64,000 nucleotides of DNA from Paenalicyclobacillus ferrooxydans (lineage in GTDB: Bacteria > Bacillota > Bacilli > Alicyclobacillales > Alicyclobacillaceae). A model generated the notes under the pieces. That model was not told the DNA's origin, searched no databases, and worked only from the letters and a program-made list of their open reading frames with translations. The position numbers and the translations under genes were made by a program. Below, piece by piece: positions 7,960 to 16,872 of this stretch; positions within the stretch are counted from its first letter, which is position 1; each line of letters opens with the position of its first letter. Where the stretch lies: positions 47,704 through 111,703 of the forward strand of contig NZ_LJCO01000040.1 of NCBI RefSeq assembly GCF_001399675.1. The letters are read 5' to 3'.

Positions 7960-9030
7960 TCAAGCTTGAACTGCAAGACCAAGTGCCGGTATCACTGCTT
8001 GAGCCAAGGCCTTAAAAGCCTTGCCCTGCGGGGTCTGAGGCGCAAACAACCCGTTCTGTTGCTCATCCATACTTGCGATTGGTACTTGCGCTAAAACGGA
8101 CACATTCAGGGCTGAGGCAACCTGGTTCCCACCGCCGCGTCCGAACAAATAGGCCTTTTCTCCGCACGAACCGCATTCAAAATAAGACATATTCTCCACT
8201 ACGCCAATAATCTCGTGATTCGTTCTCTGTCCCATGACTCCAGCCCGAACTGCAACGTCTGCTGCATTGGTTTGCGGTGTCGTGACAATGAGTTCTTTAC
8301 TCTTCGGAAGTAATTGATGTACATCCATGGCAATGTCACCTGTTCCAGGCGGGAGGTCAAGCAGAACAACGTCAACGTCTCCCCAATGGACTTCTGCAAA
8401 GAAGTTGCGCAACATTTTGCCAAGCATGGGTCCACGCCACACAACAGGATTGTTGTTCGGAACAAAGAAATGCATTGAGATCAATTTCACGTTATCGACT
8501 TCAATCGGAATAATGAGTTCGTCAATCACGGTTGGCCGGGTTTCTTTCACGCCAAAGATACCCGGAATGCTAAAGCCGTAGATATCTGCATCAATAACAC
8601 CAACGCGGAGTCCCTCGTTTGCTAGTGCCTTAGCCAGATTTGCAGTCACGGTGGACTTACCGACACCGCCCTTGCCAGATGCCACAGCTAAAAACTCTAC
8701 ACCCGCGTCCGGCCGCAGCAGTGCGGGAGGACTTTGTGGTTCCTCGCGGCCACGCAGCTTGCTTGCGAACTTCGCCCGCTCCTCGTCAGACATCGTGCCA
8801 ATCTCGACGTATGCCTGTTCAACACCTGGCAATGCCAATAGCTTGTCAGACACAGATTTTTCAATTACCGTCCGCAAAGGACAACCAGTGATGGTAAGCA
8901 GGACTTTTACTGACACGGTTGAACCGCTGATCTCGATATCTCTGACCATGTCCAACTCGACAATGCTTTTATGAACTTCCGGGTCCTCTACGTCCCGGAG
9001 GGCCTCCAGGACCTGTTCCTTCGTGACCAC
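7960..9030 (-). CDS. mrp: Mrp/SalA-type iron-sulfur carrier ATPase
   Basis: A ParA-like P-loop ATPase of the Mrp/NBP35 family; members carry Fe-S clusters, and the Bacillus orthologue at this position is SalA, which regulates scoC. The 356 residues have an N-terminal MIP18/DUF59 domain (about 1-85), the deviant Walker A GKGGVGKS at about 117, and a C-terminal FECGSCGEK with the CxxC that binds the cluster between subunits. The ATG start and length match the family. It lies downstream of cwlD and a small unknown gene and ends at the shared gerD terminator. Confidence 0.92.
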   Translation of the reverse strand: MVTKEQVLEALRDVEDPEVHKSIVELDMVRDIEISGSTVSVKVLLTITGCPLRTVIEKSVSDKLLALPGVEQAYVEIGTMSDEERAKFASKLRGREEPQSPPALLRPDAGVEFLAVASGKGGVGKSTVTANLAKALANEGLRVGVIDADIYGFSIPGIFGVKETRPTVIDELIIPIEVDNVKLISMHFFVPNNNPVVWRGPMLGKMLRNFFAEVHWGDVDVVLLDLPPGTGDIAMDVHQLLPKSKELIVTTPQTNAADVAVRAGVMGQRTNHEIIGVVENMSYFECGSCGEKAYLFGRGGGNQVASALNVSVLAQVPIASMDEQQNGLFAPQTPQGKAFKALAQAVIPALGLAVQA

Positions 9031-9116
9031 GGTCGTCGCCTCCTCAACTGATGTGAGACATCATTCGGTATTTACACACCAATTGTAAGTGTACAACAAC
9101 CTGTGTGGGTTGCCAA

Positions 9117-9578
9117 TCAGCGTACCTCAACAGTGGTGAACGAAACGTGACCAGACGCATCCCAGGTGACTGTAAATGTGGAGGGGGGCATGCTAGGGGC
9201 CACAAACCACAACTTTTCTATATGTGAAAGGGTGTATGGCGCACGGGTTAACGCAGACGATGTTTGCAACGTGGACGGAGCGCGTTTGCCGATATACAAC
9301 ACGGGCAATTGTTTCCCGTTCCAGTCATAGATATTCACATGTTCCAATGAAGGACCTTGGTTCGACAGGCAGTACACCTCCTTCCCCTGCCAGGTCACGC
9401 CCGAATAAGTAACAGAGACATTCGCCGTCGCACGTGTGACAGCGTTTCGCAGGGTGGCTCCCTGCGTGTGATGGGGCCACCCCAGCCAGACCAAATAGCA
9501 GATTACCATTGCCAGCCAAAGCACCATCCACGGCCATAACCGGCCGGGTCGTGACGAACGCGGCCGGAACCTTCGCAC
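9117..9578 (-). CDS. Unknown 153-residue single-pass membrane protein
   Basis: I do not recognise a family. The protein has an Arg/Pro-rich basic N-terminus (about 1-13), one Trp-rich transmembrane segment (about 14-34) and an extracytoplasmic domain of about 120 residues with alternating beta-like segments, one Cys, and several Thr-rich strands. The basic-in orientation implies a secreted domain anchored by its N-terminus. The GTG start lies eight bases after GGGAGG, which overlaps the end of cwlD, so the genes are coupled. Bacillus has unrelated ybaJ/ybaK-type genes near here. Location suggests, but does not show, a link to spore or envelope function. Confidence 0.7.
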   Translation of the reverse strand: MRRFRPRSSRPGRLWPWMVLWLAMVICYLVWLGWPHHTQGATLRNAVTRATANVSVTYSGVTWQGKEVYCLSNQGPSLEHVNIYDWNGKQLPVLYIGKRAPSTLQTSSALTRAPYTLSHIEKLWFVAPSMPPSTFTVTWDASGHVSFTTVEVR

Positions 9579-9581
9579 GAA

Positions 9582-10358
9582 TCATCCCTCCCGGAGGTCT
9601 CGAAATGTTACATTCGAGTCGGGCACAGGCACCGATGACTGCTGAGAAAAATAGTCATATAGTGCAAGATATATAGAAAATGCAACCGTTCTCTGGTACG
9701 CCTGTGAGGCCAGTTGAACACTCTCCTGCCGATTTGAAAGGAAACCAATCTCAGCGATTACAGCCGGACCCGGAATGCGTTTCAGGAGAAATAAAGTGCT
9801 CGTCGCTGCGGGTTCACGTGCAGTCGGCAGCAACAGTTCCCGAAACCTTTCCTGCACCACCTTAGCCAGTTTCTCACCGGCCGGGTTACCCCGTTGATAC
9901 AGGGTTTGTGCCCCAGTCCATCGCTCACTCGGGACTGCGTTACAGTGGATACTGATGAAAGCATCTGCATGCTTAGCTTTAGCTGTTAGTACGCGATTTC
10001 TTAAATCAGTGGACTGCCGCCGTCCAGCATGTCTGTCATGCTCACTCGCCAGGTCGTCATCCGTCGTGCGGGTTAAAACGACGTTCGCCCCTGCCTGTTG
10101 GAGGAGTTGGCTGAGTTTCAAGGCCACCGAAAGTGTAATGTCCTTTTCAAGAATCCCTGAATCGCTCCTCGCCCCCGAGTCAGGCGCTCCGTGTCCTGGG
10201 TCAAGAACAATGGTGCGTCCCAGGAGCCCTGACTCCGGCGCACCGTCTTCAGCGTACGCCTGTTTCGCCGGCATCCAGACCAAAAGAGCAACAACAGTCA
10301 TGATGGACAACCAAGCTGAAACAATTCGTTTCGGTCTACTCTTTGAAATTCTATGCAT
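9582..10358 (-). CDS. cwlD: Spore-cortex N-acetylmuramoyl-L-alanine amidase CwlD
   Basis: CwlD removes stem peptides from muramic acid as the first step of muramic-delta-lactam formation in the spore cortex. The 258 residues start with a signal/anchor segment (about 14-35). The Amidase_3 fold is shown by VLDPGHGAPDSG (zinc His), the zinc Glu in LEKDIT, SIHCNA (zinc His) and AEIGFLSN (catalytic Glu). The ATG giving MHRISKS lies nine bases after GGGGG; longer in-frame starts read through the rpsI terminator. It follows rpsI as in Bacillus, where its partner GerD/PdaB cluster is also close. Confidence 0.93.
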   Translation of the reverse strand: MHRISKSRPKRIVSAWLSIMTVVALLVWMPAKQAYAEDGAPESGLLGRTIVLDPGHGAPDSGARSDSGILEKDITLSVALKLSQLLQQAGANVVLTRTTDDDLASEHDRHAGRRQSTDLRNRVLTAKAKHADAFISIHCNAVPSERWTGAQTLYQRGNPAGEKLAKVVQERFRELLLPTAREPAATSTLFLLKRIPGPAVIAEIGFLSNRQESVQLASQAYQRTVAFSIYLALYDYFSQQSSVPVPDSNVTFRDLREG

Positions 10359-10454
10359 GGCAAGCATCCCCCATTCGCAACAAGGTGCTAAAGCACAGTT
10401 TGCGCGAACCAAAGAAGTGCATTCATGAAAAGCCGGTGGCGAAGGTTTCCATGC

Positions 10455-10485
10455 AAAAAAGAACGCTGCCAACGGGCAGCGTTCT
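10455..10485 (-). terminator. Terminator after rpsI
   Basis: An 11-bp perfect stem (AGAACGCTGCC with GGCAGCGTTCT) closes a four-base loop and is followed leftward by six T residues. It ends the rplM-rpsI transcript before cwlD. Confidence 0.9.
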
Positions 10486-10505
10486 GAGAAGTTTCGAGTA
10501 TCAAA

Positions 10506-10898
10506 TTACCGTTTGGAGAACTGCGGTGCACGACGAGCAGCCTTCAAACCGTACTTCTTACGTTCCTTCATGCGTGCATCACGGGTCAAAAAGCCTGCTT
10601 TTTTCAGCGGTGCCCGCATTGCGGGATCCACCTTCAACAAAGCGCGGGCTACACCGTGACGAATCGCGCCTGCCTGTCCTGAAATACCGCCACCATAGAC
10701 GTTCACATGAACGTCATAGCGCTCTGACGTCTCTGTCAGAAGCAACGGCTGCTTTACGATCAAGCGGAGCGTCTCTAAGCCAAAGTAGTCATTCAGTTCG
10801 CGATGGTTAATCATAATCTTGCCGTCACCCGGAAGCAAGCGCACACGAGCAACGGAATGCTTTCTACGGCCAGTGCCTAGATATTGAACTTGTGCCAA
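10506..10898 (-). CDS. rpsI: 30S ribosomal protein S9
   Basis: S9 sits in the 30S head; its C-terminal tail reaches the P-site tRNA anticodon. The 130 residues start [19 protein letters not shown] and end in the conserved basic tail APQFSKR, with the terminal Arg that contacts tRNA. The pair rplM-rpsI is universal, here 18 bases apart, and ends in a strong terminator. Confidence 0.98.
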   Translation of the reverse strand: MAQVQYLGTGRRKHSVARVRLLPGDGKIMINHRELNDYFGLETLRLIVKQPLLLTETSERYDVHVNVYGGGISGQAGAIRHGVARALLKVDPAMRAPLKKAGFLTRDARMKERKKYGLKAARRAPQFSKR

Positions 10899-10916
10899 GG
10901 CAAAGTACCTCCTCCG

Positions 10917-11357
10917 TTAGTTGCTCGCTAATTCCCAAGGAATCGGCTGCTGTGCTTGATGTGGATGCTCTGACCCCGCGTACACCTTCAGCTTGGTCAG
11001 TTGTTGGCGTCCCAACGAATTATGCGGGAGCATACCCTTCACGGCTTGAAAGATAATCCGTTCCGGGTGTGTATTCAACACATCGATTGCACGTGTTTCT
11101 TTAAGCCCACCTGGATAACCAGAGTGGCGGCGATACAGTTTCTTCTGAAGCTTATTACCTGTGAACACAATTTTGTCCGCGTTGACAACAACTACGAAGT
11201 CACCGGTGTCAACGTGCGGTGTGAACTCTGGCTTATGCTTTCCACGCAGAATGGAAGCAATAACAGTTGCCGCACGTCCCACGCGCTGACCGGCAACGTC
11301 AATCACATACCATTTGCGTTCCACGGCGTTCGGTTTCGCCATGTACGTCGTCCGCAT
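10917..11357 (-). CDS. rplM: 50S ribosomal protein L13
   Basis: L13 is an early assembly protein of the 50S subunit. The 146 residues contain the signature [15 protein letters not shown] near the N-terminus and [20 protein letters not shown] near the end. ATG 11357 lies seven bases after AGGAGG; an in-frame start 36 bases upstream lacks a site. It is transcribed from its own promoter after truA. Bacillus has an L13-binding leader here; the ~75-base leader was not resolved into a structure. Confidence 0.97.
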   Translation of the reverse strand: MRTTYMAKPNAVERKWYVIDVAGQRVGRAATVIASILRGKHKPEFTPHVDTGDFVVVVNADKIVFTGNKLQKKLYRRHSGYPGGLKETRAIDVLNTHPERIIFQAVKGMLPHNSLGRQQLTKLKVYAGSEHPHQAQQPIPWELASN

Positions 11358-11430
11358 GGGGGTCCCTCCTGAGTCTAAACATGTTTTCATCACTGTTGTA
11401 ACGGGGCAGCGGTGAAGAACACTAATCCTT

Positions 11431-11459
11431 ATCCTATCTCACTTGCCCACGTCGATCAA
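11431..11459 (-). promoter_or_regulatory. Sigma-A promoter of rplM-rpsI
   Basis: Reading leftward, TTGATC and TAGGAT are 17 bases apart, 74 bases before the rplM start. It lies in the truA-rplM gap, so L13-S9 can be made independently of the alpha operon. Confidence 0.65.
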
Positions 11460-11481
11460 GTTCTTTTTAATGAATCCCATT

Positions 11482-12228
11482 CTATTCTGCTTCATAATCC
11501 ACTTTCCACAGAGACAGACCGCGAGCAGGTGCCGTTCTGCCTGCTTGAGCACGATCTCTGGCCGACAATATCTCTGGAATACTATGGCGTAATCTGCCCT
11601 CACCGAGGTCAACCAAAGTACCTACAATAATGCGGACCATGTACTGCAAAAACCCGTTTCCAGAGCAAGTGATATCCAGATAGCTGCCACGCTCTGTCAC
11701 GTCAACCTGATACAGAGTCCGCCGCTTATCTTCTATAGGAGTTGTACTCGCGCAGAAGCTGGTAAAGTCGTGTTCACCGACCAAGTCCCGGGCCGCCCTT
11801 CGCATGAGCTCGACATCCATCGGTCGAGGCTCGTGCCAAGTAAAACGATAGGTAAAGATATCGGGCACATTTGCACGTTGGATGGTATAGCGATAGGTCT
11901 TACGCCGAACTGAAAATCGCGCATGAAAATCCACCGCAACTTCTTCCGCTGAGACGGGAACAATGTCCGGTGGAAGACTTCTGCGAAGAAGATATACATA
12001 TCTCTCAGCAGGCGGGCCGACCTCACGCTCAAAATGCACGACTTGTCCCACAGCATGAACCCCTGCATCTGTTCTCCCGGAACCGAAAACTTCCACGGGG
12101 GTATTATGAATCTTTGCCAGATGTTCCTCAAGTACACCCTGCACAGTACGCAGGCCAGGTTGTCTGGCGAACCCGTGGAAGTCGGTTCCGTCATACGAGA
12201 TGACGAGTTTAATTTTCGGCAAAGCCAT
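11482..12228 (-). CDS. truA: tRNA pseudouridine(38-40) synthase TruA
   Basis: TruA isomerises uridines 38, 39 and 40 in the tRNA anticodon stem. The catalytic Asp lies in GRTDAGVHA, and the fold continues through FHARF and MVRIIVGTL motifs. The 248 residues match the family. The ATG (MALPKIKLV) was chosen; two GTG codons directly before it fit the AGGACGG site slightly better and would add two residues. In Bacillus two ECF-transporter ATPases and EcfT lie between rplQ and truA, but here truA follows rplQ directly. Confidence 0.94.
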   Translation of the reverse strand: MALPKIKLVISYDGTDFHGFARQPGLRTVQGVLEEHLAKIHNTPVEVFGSGRTDAGVHAVGQVVHFEREVGPPAERYVYLLRRSLPPDIVPVSAEEVAVDFHARFSVRRKTYRYTIQRANVPDIFTYRFTWHEPRPMDVELMRRAARDLVGEHDFTSFCASTTPIEDKRRTLYQVDVTERGSYLDITCSGNGFLQYMVRIIVGTLVDLGEGRLRHSIPEILSARDRAQAGRTAPARGLSLWKVDYEAE

Positions 12229-12311
12229 CACCACACAAGAACCGTCCTGTGCTGAATCCTGCCACTTCGCCTTTGTCTCAAGACAATGCGAAATCTGCAA
12301 AGATAGAAAGC

Positions 12312-12674
12312 TTAAACCAGCTCAATCAAAACCATTGGAGCGGCATCTCCGCGGCGTGGACCCACTTTGATGATGCGAGTGTATCCGCCGTTGCGCTCAG
12401 CAAAGCGTGGTGCAATATCGGCAAAGAGTTTCTGTACGACATCCTGCGTCGCATCTTCATTCACTGGTTCCGGACGAACATACGCTGCAGCCTGACGACG
12501 AGCGTGCAGATCGCCGCGCTTTGCCAAAGTGATCATTCGGTCCGCAATCTTTCTGAGTTCCTTTGCTTTTGCTTCCGTGGTCTGAATACGTTCATACAAG
12601 AACAGGTCCGTTACCAAGTCACGAAACACTGCCTTGCGCTGACTCGATGTCCGACCGAGTTTACGGTATGGCAC
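12312..12674 (-). CDS. rplQ: 50S ribosomal protein L17
   Basis: L17 lies near the peptide exit tunnel of the 50S subunit. The 120 residues begin [20 protein letters not shown], the family signature, and keep the RRGDAAPM motif near the C-terminus. It is 44 bases after rpoA and ends the alpha operon. Confidence 0.98.
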   Translation of the reverse strand: MPYRKLGRTSSQRKAVFRDLVTDLFLYERIQTTEAKAKELRKIADRMITLAKRGDLHARRQAAAYVRPEPVNEDATQDVVQKLFADIAPRFAERNGGYTRIIKVGPRRGDAAPMVLIELV

Positions 12675-12718
12675 TCTATTCCCCTCCTGTGCAACTGAGA
12701 CGACGATTAAAGCGAGGG

Positions 12719-13657
12719 TTACTCGTCTTCACGCAACGAAAGGCCCAAAGCCCCGAGCTTTTCAACGACCTCTTCCAGAGACTTTCGTCCCAGGTTGCGC
12801 ACTTTCATCATCTCTTCTTCAGTTCGTGAACATAGTTCCCCAACTGTATTAATCCCAGCACGCTTCAAACAGTTATACGACCGGACTGAGAGATCCAACT
12901 CTTCAATCGGCATCTCCAGAGTTTTGTCGGACGAAGTATCTTCCTTCTCCACCATAATGTCCGTGTCCTTACCTTGCTCATTTAATCCCACGAATAACAG
13001 CAGATGTTCGGTAAGGATTTTGGCACCAAGGCTGACCGCCTCTTCAGGCGTGACACTGCCGTCGGTCCAAACTTCGAGTGTCAGCTTGTCGTAGTCAGTG
13101 ACTTGCCCAACACGCGTGTTCTCCACTTGGAAGTTGACACGGGTGATAGGTGAGTACAACGAGTCAATCGGGATAACCCCAATCTCCTGCTCGCCCTCTT
13201 TATTGCGATCCGCTGACACGTAGCCGCGCCCACGTCCTGCTACGAGTTCTGCATAAAAGTGAGCGCCCTCGCTTAACGTTGCAATGTGCAAATCCGGATT
13301 CATGATGTCTACGTCAGAGTCGGCCCGGATATCTGCAGCCGTTACACTCCCGGCGCCTTCAGCGTCGATGACGATAGTCTTCTCTTCATCCGAGTGGATT
13401 TTCAGCGCCAACCGCTTGATGTTCAAAATCAACTCTGTGGTGTCTTCGACCACACCTGGAATCGTAGAAAACTCGTGTAACACGCCCTCAATCTTCACCG
13501 TCCGCACTGCTGCGCCAGGGATCGAGGACAGCAGAATGCGGCGGAGCGAGTTTCCTAACGTCGTGCCGTAGCCGCGTTCCAGCGGCTCGACGACGAATTT
13601 GCCATATCGCTCCGACGATTCCACGACCTCAATTTTCGGCTTCTCAATTTCGATCAT
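12719..13657 (-). CDS. rpoA: RNA polymerase alpha subunit
   Basis: Alpha dimerises to nucleate polymerase assembly and its C-terminal domain binds UP elements and activators. The 312 residues show the N-terminal dimerisation domain ([18 protein letters not shown], about 28-45) and the alpha-CTD ([18 protein letters not shown] and [12 protein letters not shown], about 257-300). Length matches Bacillus (314). It follows rpsD by 104 bases, unlike Bacillus, where rpsD is elsewhere. Confidence 0.98.
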   Translation of the reverse strand: MIEIEKPKIEVVESSERYGKFVVEPLERGYGTTLGNSLRRILLSSIPGAAVRTVKIEGVLHEFSTIPGVVEDTTELILNIKRLALKIHSDEEKTIVIDAEGAGSVTAADIRADSDVDIMNPDLHIATLSEGAHFYAELVAGRGRGYVSADRNKEGEQEIGVIPIDSLYSPITRVNFQVENTRVGQVTDYDKLTLEVWTDGSVTPEEAVSLGAKILTEHLLLFVGLNEQGKDTDIMVEKEDTSSDKTLEMPIEELDLSVRSYNCLKRAGINTVGELCSRTEEEMMKVRNLGRKSLEEVVEKLGALGLSLREDE

Positions 13658-13761
13658 CCGTACCCCTCCTCGCTACAGAGACCCTTACGCAATCTCAACC
13701 TGCGTAAGCCCTCTCTCGCCAACTAAGTTCCAGTAGGGCTCTATGCCGCTTGCTGCTTTGG

Positions 13762-14388
13762 TTAGCGCGAGTAATGCTCAACAATCATCTGTTCCGCCAC
13801 TGGAGTGTCGATCTCGTCACGCGCAGGAAGGCGAACAATCTTGCCTGACTTGCTTCCCAGGTCAAGCTCGAGCCAAGCACCAACCGTCTTGGTCTCAGCG
13901 CTCTCAAGCAGGGTCTTGATGCGTTCGAGACCTTGACTCTTCTCGCGAACACTGATGACATCGCCAGGCTTTGTCATGTAGGACGGAATGTCAACGCGAC
14001 GTCCGTTGACGAGGAAATGTCCGTGACGTACCAATTGACGAGCCTCTGGGCGAGACGCTGCAAAGCCCAAACGATACACGACGTTGTCAAGACGGCTCTC
14101 GAGCAGTTGCAGCAAGTTCTCGCCAGTAACGCCCTGTCGCCGAGCTGCCTCGTCGTAATAGGCTTCAAACTGCTTTTCGAGCACACCATAAAAACGGCGA
14201 GCCTTTTGTTTCTCACGCAATTGCGTTCCATACTCCGAGTTACGACGACGCCCTTGACCATGTTGTCCGGGCGGGAATGGACGCTTATCCACTGCACACT
14301 TCTCACTGTAGCAACGTTCGCCTTTCAGGTAGAGCTTAACCCCTTCCCGACGGCAGAGACGGCACACAGAATCGGTATATCTTGCCAT
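13762..14388 (-). CDS. rpsD: 30S ribosomal protein S4 (zinc-binding form)
   Basis: S4 is a primary 16S rRNA binder that starts 30S assembly and often represses its own mRNA. The 208 residues carry an N-terminal four-Cys cluster (CRLCR, then CYSEKC), the zinc-binding C+ version; most Bacillus S4 lack it. The S4 RNA-binding domain lies near [17 protein letters not shown] is 13 bases before the ATG, a long spacing. It lies between rpsK and rpoA, the arrangement of clostridia and some deep Bacilli, and is preceded by a 143-base leader. Confidence 0.97.
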   Translation of the reverse strand: MARYTDSVCRLCRREGVKLYLKGERCYSEKCAVDKRPFPPGQHGQGRRRNSEYGTQLREKQKARRFYGVLEKQFEAYYDEAARRQGVTGENLLQLLESRLDNVVYRLGFAASRPEARQLVRHGHFLVNGRRVDIPSYMTKPGDVISVREKSQGLERIKTLLESAETKTVGAWLELDLGSKSGKIVRLPARDEIDTPVAEQMIVEHYSR

Positions 14389-14531
14389 TCTAGTGTTGAC
14401 ACCTCCAAATAAATCTATACTTGCAACGAATAGACTCGTTCTAAAATTAAACAGATAAACAACTTGCGACGTGACCTAAACCCGCGCCCCCTGAATAATC
14501 GAGGGTCGCACGGCGAGTGTTCGGTCCCTTC
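14389..14531 (-). promoter_or_regulatory. Long leader between rpsK and rpsD
   Basis: This 143-base gap is unusually long for the alpha operon. It can form a long-range stem between TGCGAC and GTCGCA about 40 bases apart, enclosing a G-rich stretch, followed by an A/T-rich segment and the ribosome-binding site. S4 autoregulates its mRNA in other bacteria, so a regulatory leader is plausible, but the fold matches no structure I can name. Confidence 0.3.
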
Positions 14532-14939
14532 TCAGACGCGGCGGCGCTTCGGAGGGCGACAACCGTTATGCGGGATTGGAGTCAAGTCACGAATACCGCT
14601 GACCTCAAGACCGGCTGCTTGCAGCGAGCGAATAGCAGCCTCACGGCCTGCACCTGGTCCTTTAACGGTGACTTCCAGGCTCTTCATACCGTGTTCCATC
14701 GCGGTACGAGCAGCAGCTTCAGCCGCCATCTGCGCTGCAAACGGTGTGCTCTTTCTCGAGCCCTTAAAACCGACGTTACCAGCAGACGACCATGAGATGA
14801 CATTGCCAGCCATGTCAGTGATGGAGACAATGGTGTTATTAAACGTCGAACGAATATGTGCTACGCCCGTTTCGACGTTCTTTCTATCGCGTCGGCGCGT
14901 ACGTGTGACGTTCGCACCTTTGCGCCCTGTTCTCGCCAT
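14532..14939 (-). CDS. rpsK: 30S ribosomal protein S11
   Basis: S11 lies on the 30S platform near the Shine-Dalgarno helix. The 135 residues contain [15 protein letters not shown] and the C-terminal signature [19 protein letters not shown] 14939 lies eight bases after AGGAGGAG; an in-frame TTG two codons upstream is less well spaced. It sits between rpsM and rpsD. Confidence 0.98.
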   Translation of the reverse strand: MARTGRKGANVTRTRRRDRKNVETGVAHIRSTFNNTIVSITDMAGNVISWSSAGNVGFKGSRKSTPFAAQMAAEAAARTAMEHGMKSLEVTVKGPGAGREAAIRSLQAAGLEVSGIRDLTPIPHNGCRPPKRRRV

Positions 14940-14984
14940 GCGCAAAACTCCTCCTTTAAGCCTGAAATAACACTAAGGTTGAAC

Positions 14985-15353
14985 TTACTTCTTCTTACCC
15001 GCAACAGTTCGACGAGGGCCTTTGCGTGTGCGTGCATTTGTCTTCGTACGCTGGCCACGAACAGGCAAGCCACGGCGATGACGCATCCCTCGGTAGCTGC
15101 CAATTTCCATGAGTCGTTTAATGTTGAGCGCAATCTCACGGCGGAGGTCGCCCTCAACCTTATGGTTCTTGTCGATATACTCACGAAGTCGGATTACTTC
15201 GTCCTCGGTCAAATCCCGAATACGGGTATCCGGATTGATTTCAGTAGCAGCCAAAATCTTATTGGCGGTTGTCCGGCCAATCCCAAAAATATAGGTCAGG
15301 CCAATTTCTACTCGCTTGTCGCGAGGCAAGTCCACGCCTGCAATACGAGCCAT
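14985..15353 (-). CDS. rpsM: 30S ribosomal protein S13
   Basis: S13 forms intersubunit bridges from the 30S head and contacts P-site tRNA. The 122 residues start [20 protein letters not shown], with the helix-two-turn-helix region and the basic tail ([20 protein letters not shown]). It follows rpmJ after 122 bases. Confidence 0.98.
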   Translation of the reverse strand: MARIAGVDLPRDKRVEIGLTYIFGIGRTTANKILAATEINPDTRIRDLTEDEVIRLREYIDKNHKVEGDLRREIALNIKRLMEIGSYRGMRHRRGLPVRGQRTKTNARTRKGPRRTVAGKKK

Positions 15354-15475
15354 GTTGGGAAATCCACCTCCAAAAATGCTTCATCTATAAGAACACGAAC
15401 CAGTCCCTCAAGGGGCAGCCGCGCTGATTCGTGGCAAAACCAAATCACCTAATGGCACTGCAAAACAGCGCGTGA

Positions 15476-15649
<174 letters not shown>

Positions 15650-15868
15650 TTACTTGTATCGATAGGTAATTCTACCACGACTTAAGTCGTACGGGGACAA
15701 CTCTACAGTCACGCGGTCACCGGGCAGAATCTTGATGTAATGCATTCGGATCTTGCCTGAGACATGAGCAAGAATCTTGTGCCCATTCTCCAACTCGACA
15801 CGAAACATCGCGTTCGGCAACGGCTCAATGACTTTCCCTTCGACTTCTATCACATCATCTTTGGCCAC
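15650..15868 (-). CDS. infA: Translation initiation factor IF-1
   Basis: IF-1 occupies the ribosomal A site during initiation. The 72 residues form one S1-like OB fold: [20 protein letters not shown] at the start and [21 protein letters not shown] at the end. The start overlaps the end of the upstream KOW gene by 14 bases, indicating coupled translation. Confidence 0.98.
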   Translation of the reverse strand: MAKDDVIEVEGKVIEPLPNAMFRVELENGHKILAHVSGKIRMHYIKILPGDRVTVELSPYDLSRGRITYRYK

Positions 15869-16190
15869 TCGGCTCCACCCCTTCCTGGTCGCCTACATTC
15901 ATCGCTTTATGGCTGGCATTGTACGCATTTACCGCGTCACGAAGTACAACGTCTGCCCCTCTACTCCCGACAGACACTTCGTCAAGCACCGCTTTTGAAA
16001 AGTGACTCGTACTTCTCACATGGAGAACGTTCTTTTTCTTGGGTCGCAAGGCAGTACGTTTAAACCCGTCTGCCACATAGACGAACCGGTCTGCCTCCTG
16101 TCGTACGACTACTGCCACCATTCCACGGTCTCTACCTCGCGTCACCTCGACAACTCGCCCAACCTCCGGCAATGTCGGCAATTTCGACAT
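15855..16190 (-). CDS. KOW-domain RNA-binding protein (L14e-like, YbzG type)
   Basis: A 111-residue protein with an N-terminal KOW motif ([16 protein letters not shown], about 8-23) followed by a basic beta-rich domain and a variable tail. Bacillus has a similar small protein between map and infA. The function is unproven; the fold suggests RNA or ribosome binding. The ATG lies after GAGGTG; a longer in-frame version would begin inside adk. Here map (methionine aminopeptidase) is missing between adk and this gene. The tail overlaps infA. Confidence 0.85.
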   Translation of the reverse strand: MSKLPTLPEVGRVVEVTRGRDRGMVAVVVRQEADRFVYVADGFKRTALRPKKKNVLHVRSTSHFSKAVLDEVSVGSRGADVVLRDAVNAYNASHKAMNVGDQEGVEPSGQR

Positions 16191-16200
16191 GGTGGACACC

Positions 16201-16857
16201 TCAAGCCGAAGCGGCACGCAGGATGGCGCGAATGTCGCCGTACACTTCATCGATGGCCTGCTGCCCGTCAATCTGATGCAAGATTCCGCCTTCCTGATAA
16301 AACTCAATCAAGGGCGCAGTCTGTGCGTACTGCTCTAGCCGCGTCTTGACTGCCGACTCGGTATCGTCCGAGCGCTGATATAGTTCGCCGCCGCAGTTGT
16401 CGCATCGTCCCTCTACAGCCGACGGATTGAAGACCACATGGTAGGTGGCGCCACACTCCCTGCAAATCCTTCGCCCAGTTAAACGAGCCAACAATATGTC
16501 TTCAGGGACATGCACGTAGAGTGCGTACTGCAGTGGTCTATTCAGGTCTGCCAGCAACTGTCTGAGTGCTGTCGCTTGCGGGATTGTCCTTGGAAAGCCA
16601 TCGAGCACAAACCCCGCGGCTGCATCAGACTGATGAAGACGCTCTGCGACGACACGAATGGTTAGTTCATCTGGCACCAGGCGTCCGCTGTCAAGGTAGG
16701 ACTTCACTTCCCGCCCAAGCGGTGTCCCCGCGCTAATCGCCGCGCGAAACATATCTCCTGTCGAGATATGAGGAACTCCGAACTCCTCAGAGATACGGAC
16801 TGCCTGAGTGCCTTTGCCAGCTCCAGGCAAGCCTAACATGACGACCTGCATCTTCAA
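16201..16857 (-). CDS. adk: Adenylate kinase
   Basis: Adk interconverts ATP + AMP and 2 ADP. The 218 residues show the P-loop GLPGAGKGTQ (9-18), the AMP-binding segment after STGDMFR, and a LID domain with four zinc Cys (CREC, then CDNC), typical of Gram-positive enzymes. It follows secY by 15 bases, as in most Firmicutes. Confidence 0.98.
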   Translation of the reverse strand: MKMQVVMLGLPGAGKGTQAVRISEEFGVPHISTGDMFRAAISAGTPLGREVKSYLDSGRLVPDELTIRVVAERLHQSDAAAGFVLDGFPRTIPQATALRQLLADLNRPLQYALYVHVPEDILLARLTGRRICRECGATYHVVFNPSAVEGRCDNCGGELYQRSDDTESAVKTRLEQYAQTAPLIEFYQEGGILHQIDGQQAIDEVYGDIRAILRAASA

Positions 16858-16872
16858 GCCCCCTCACTGGTT

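Noticed and set aside
11358..11430. L13 leader structure upstream of rplM
   Set aside because: Expected from Bacillus, but I could not find a convincing conserved stem by eye.
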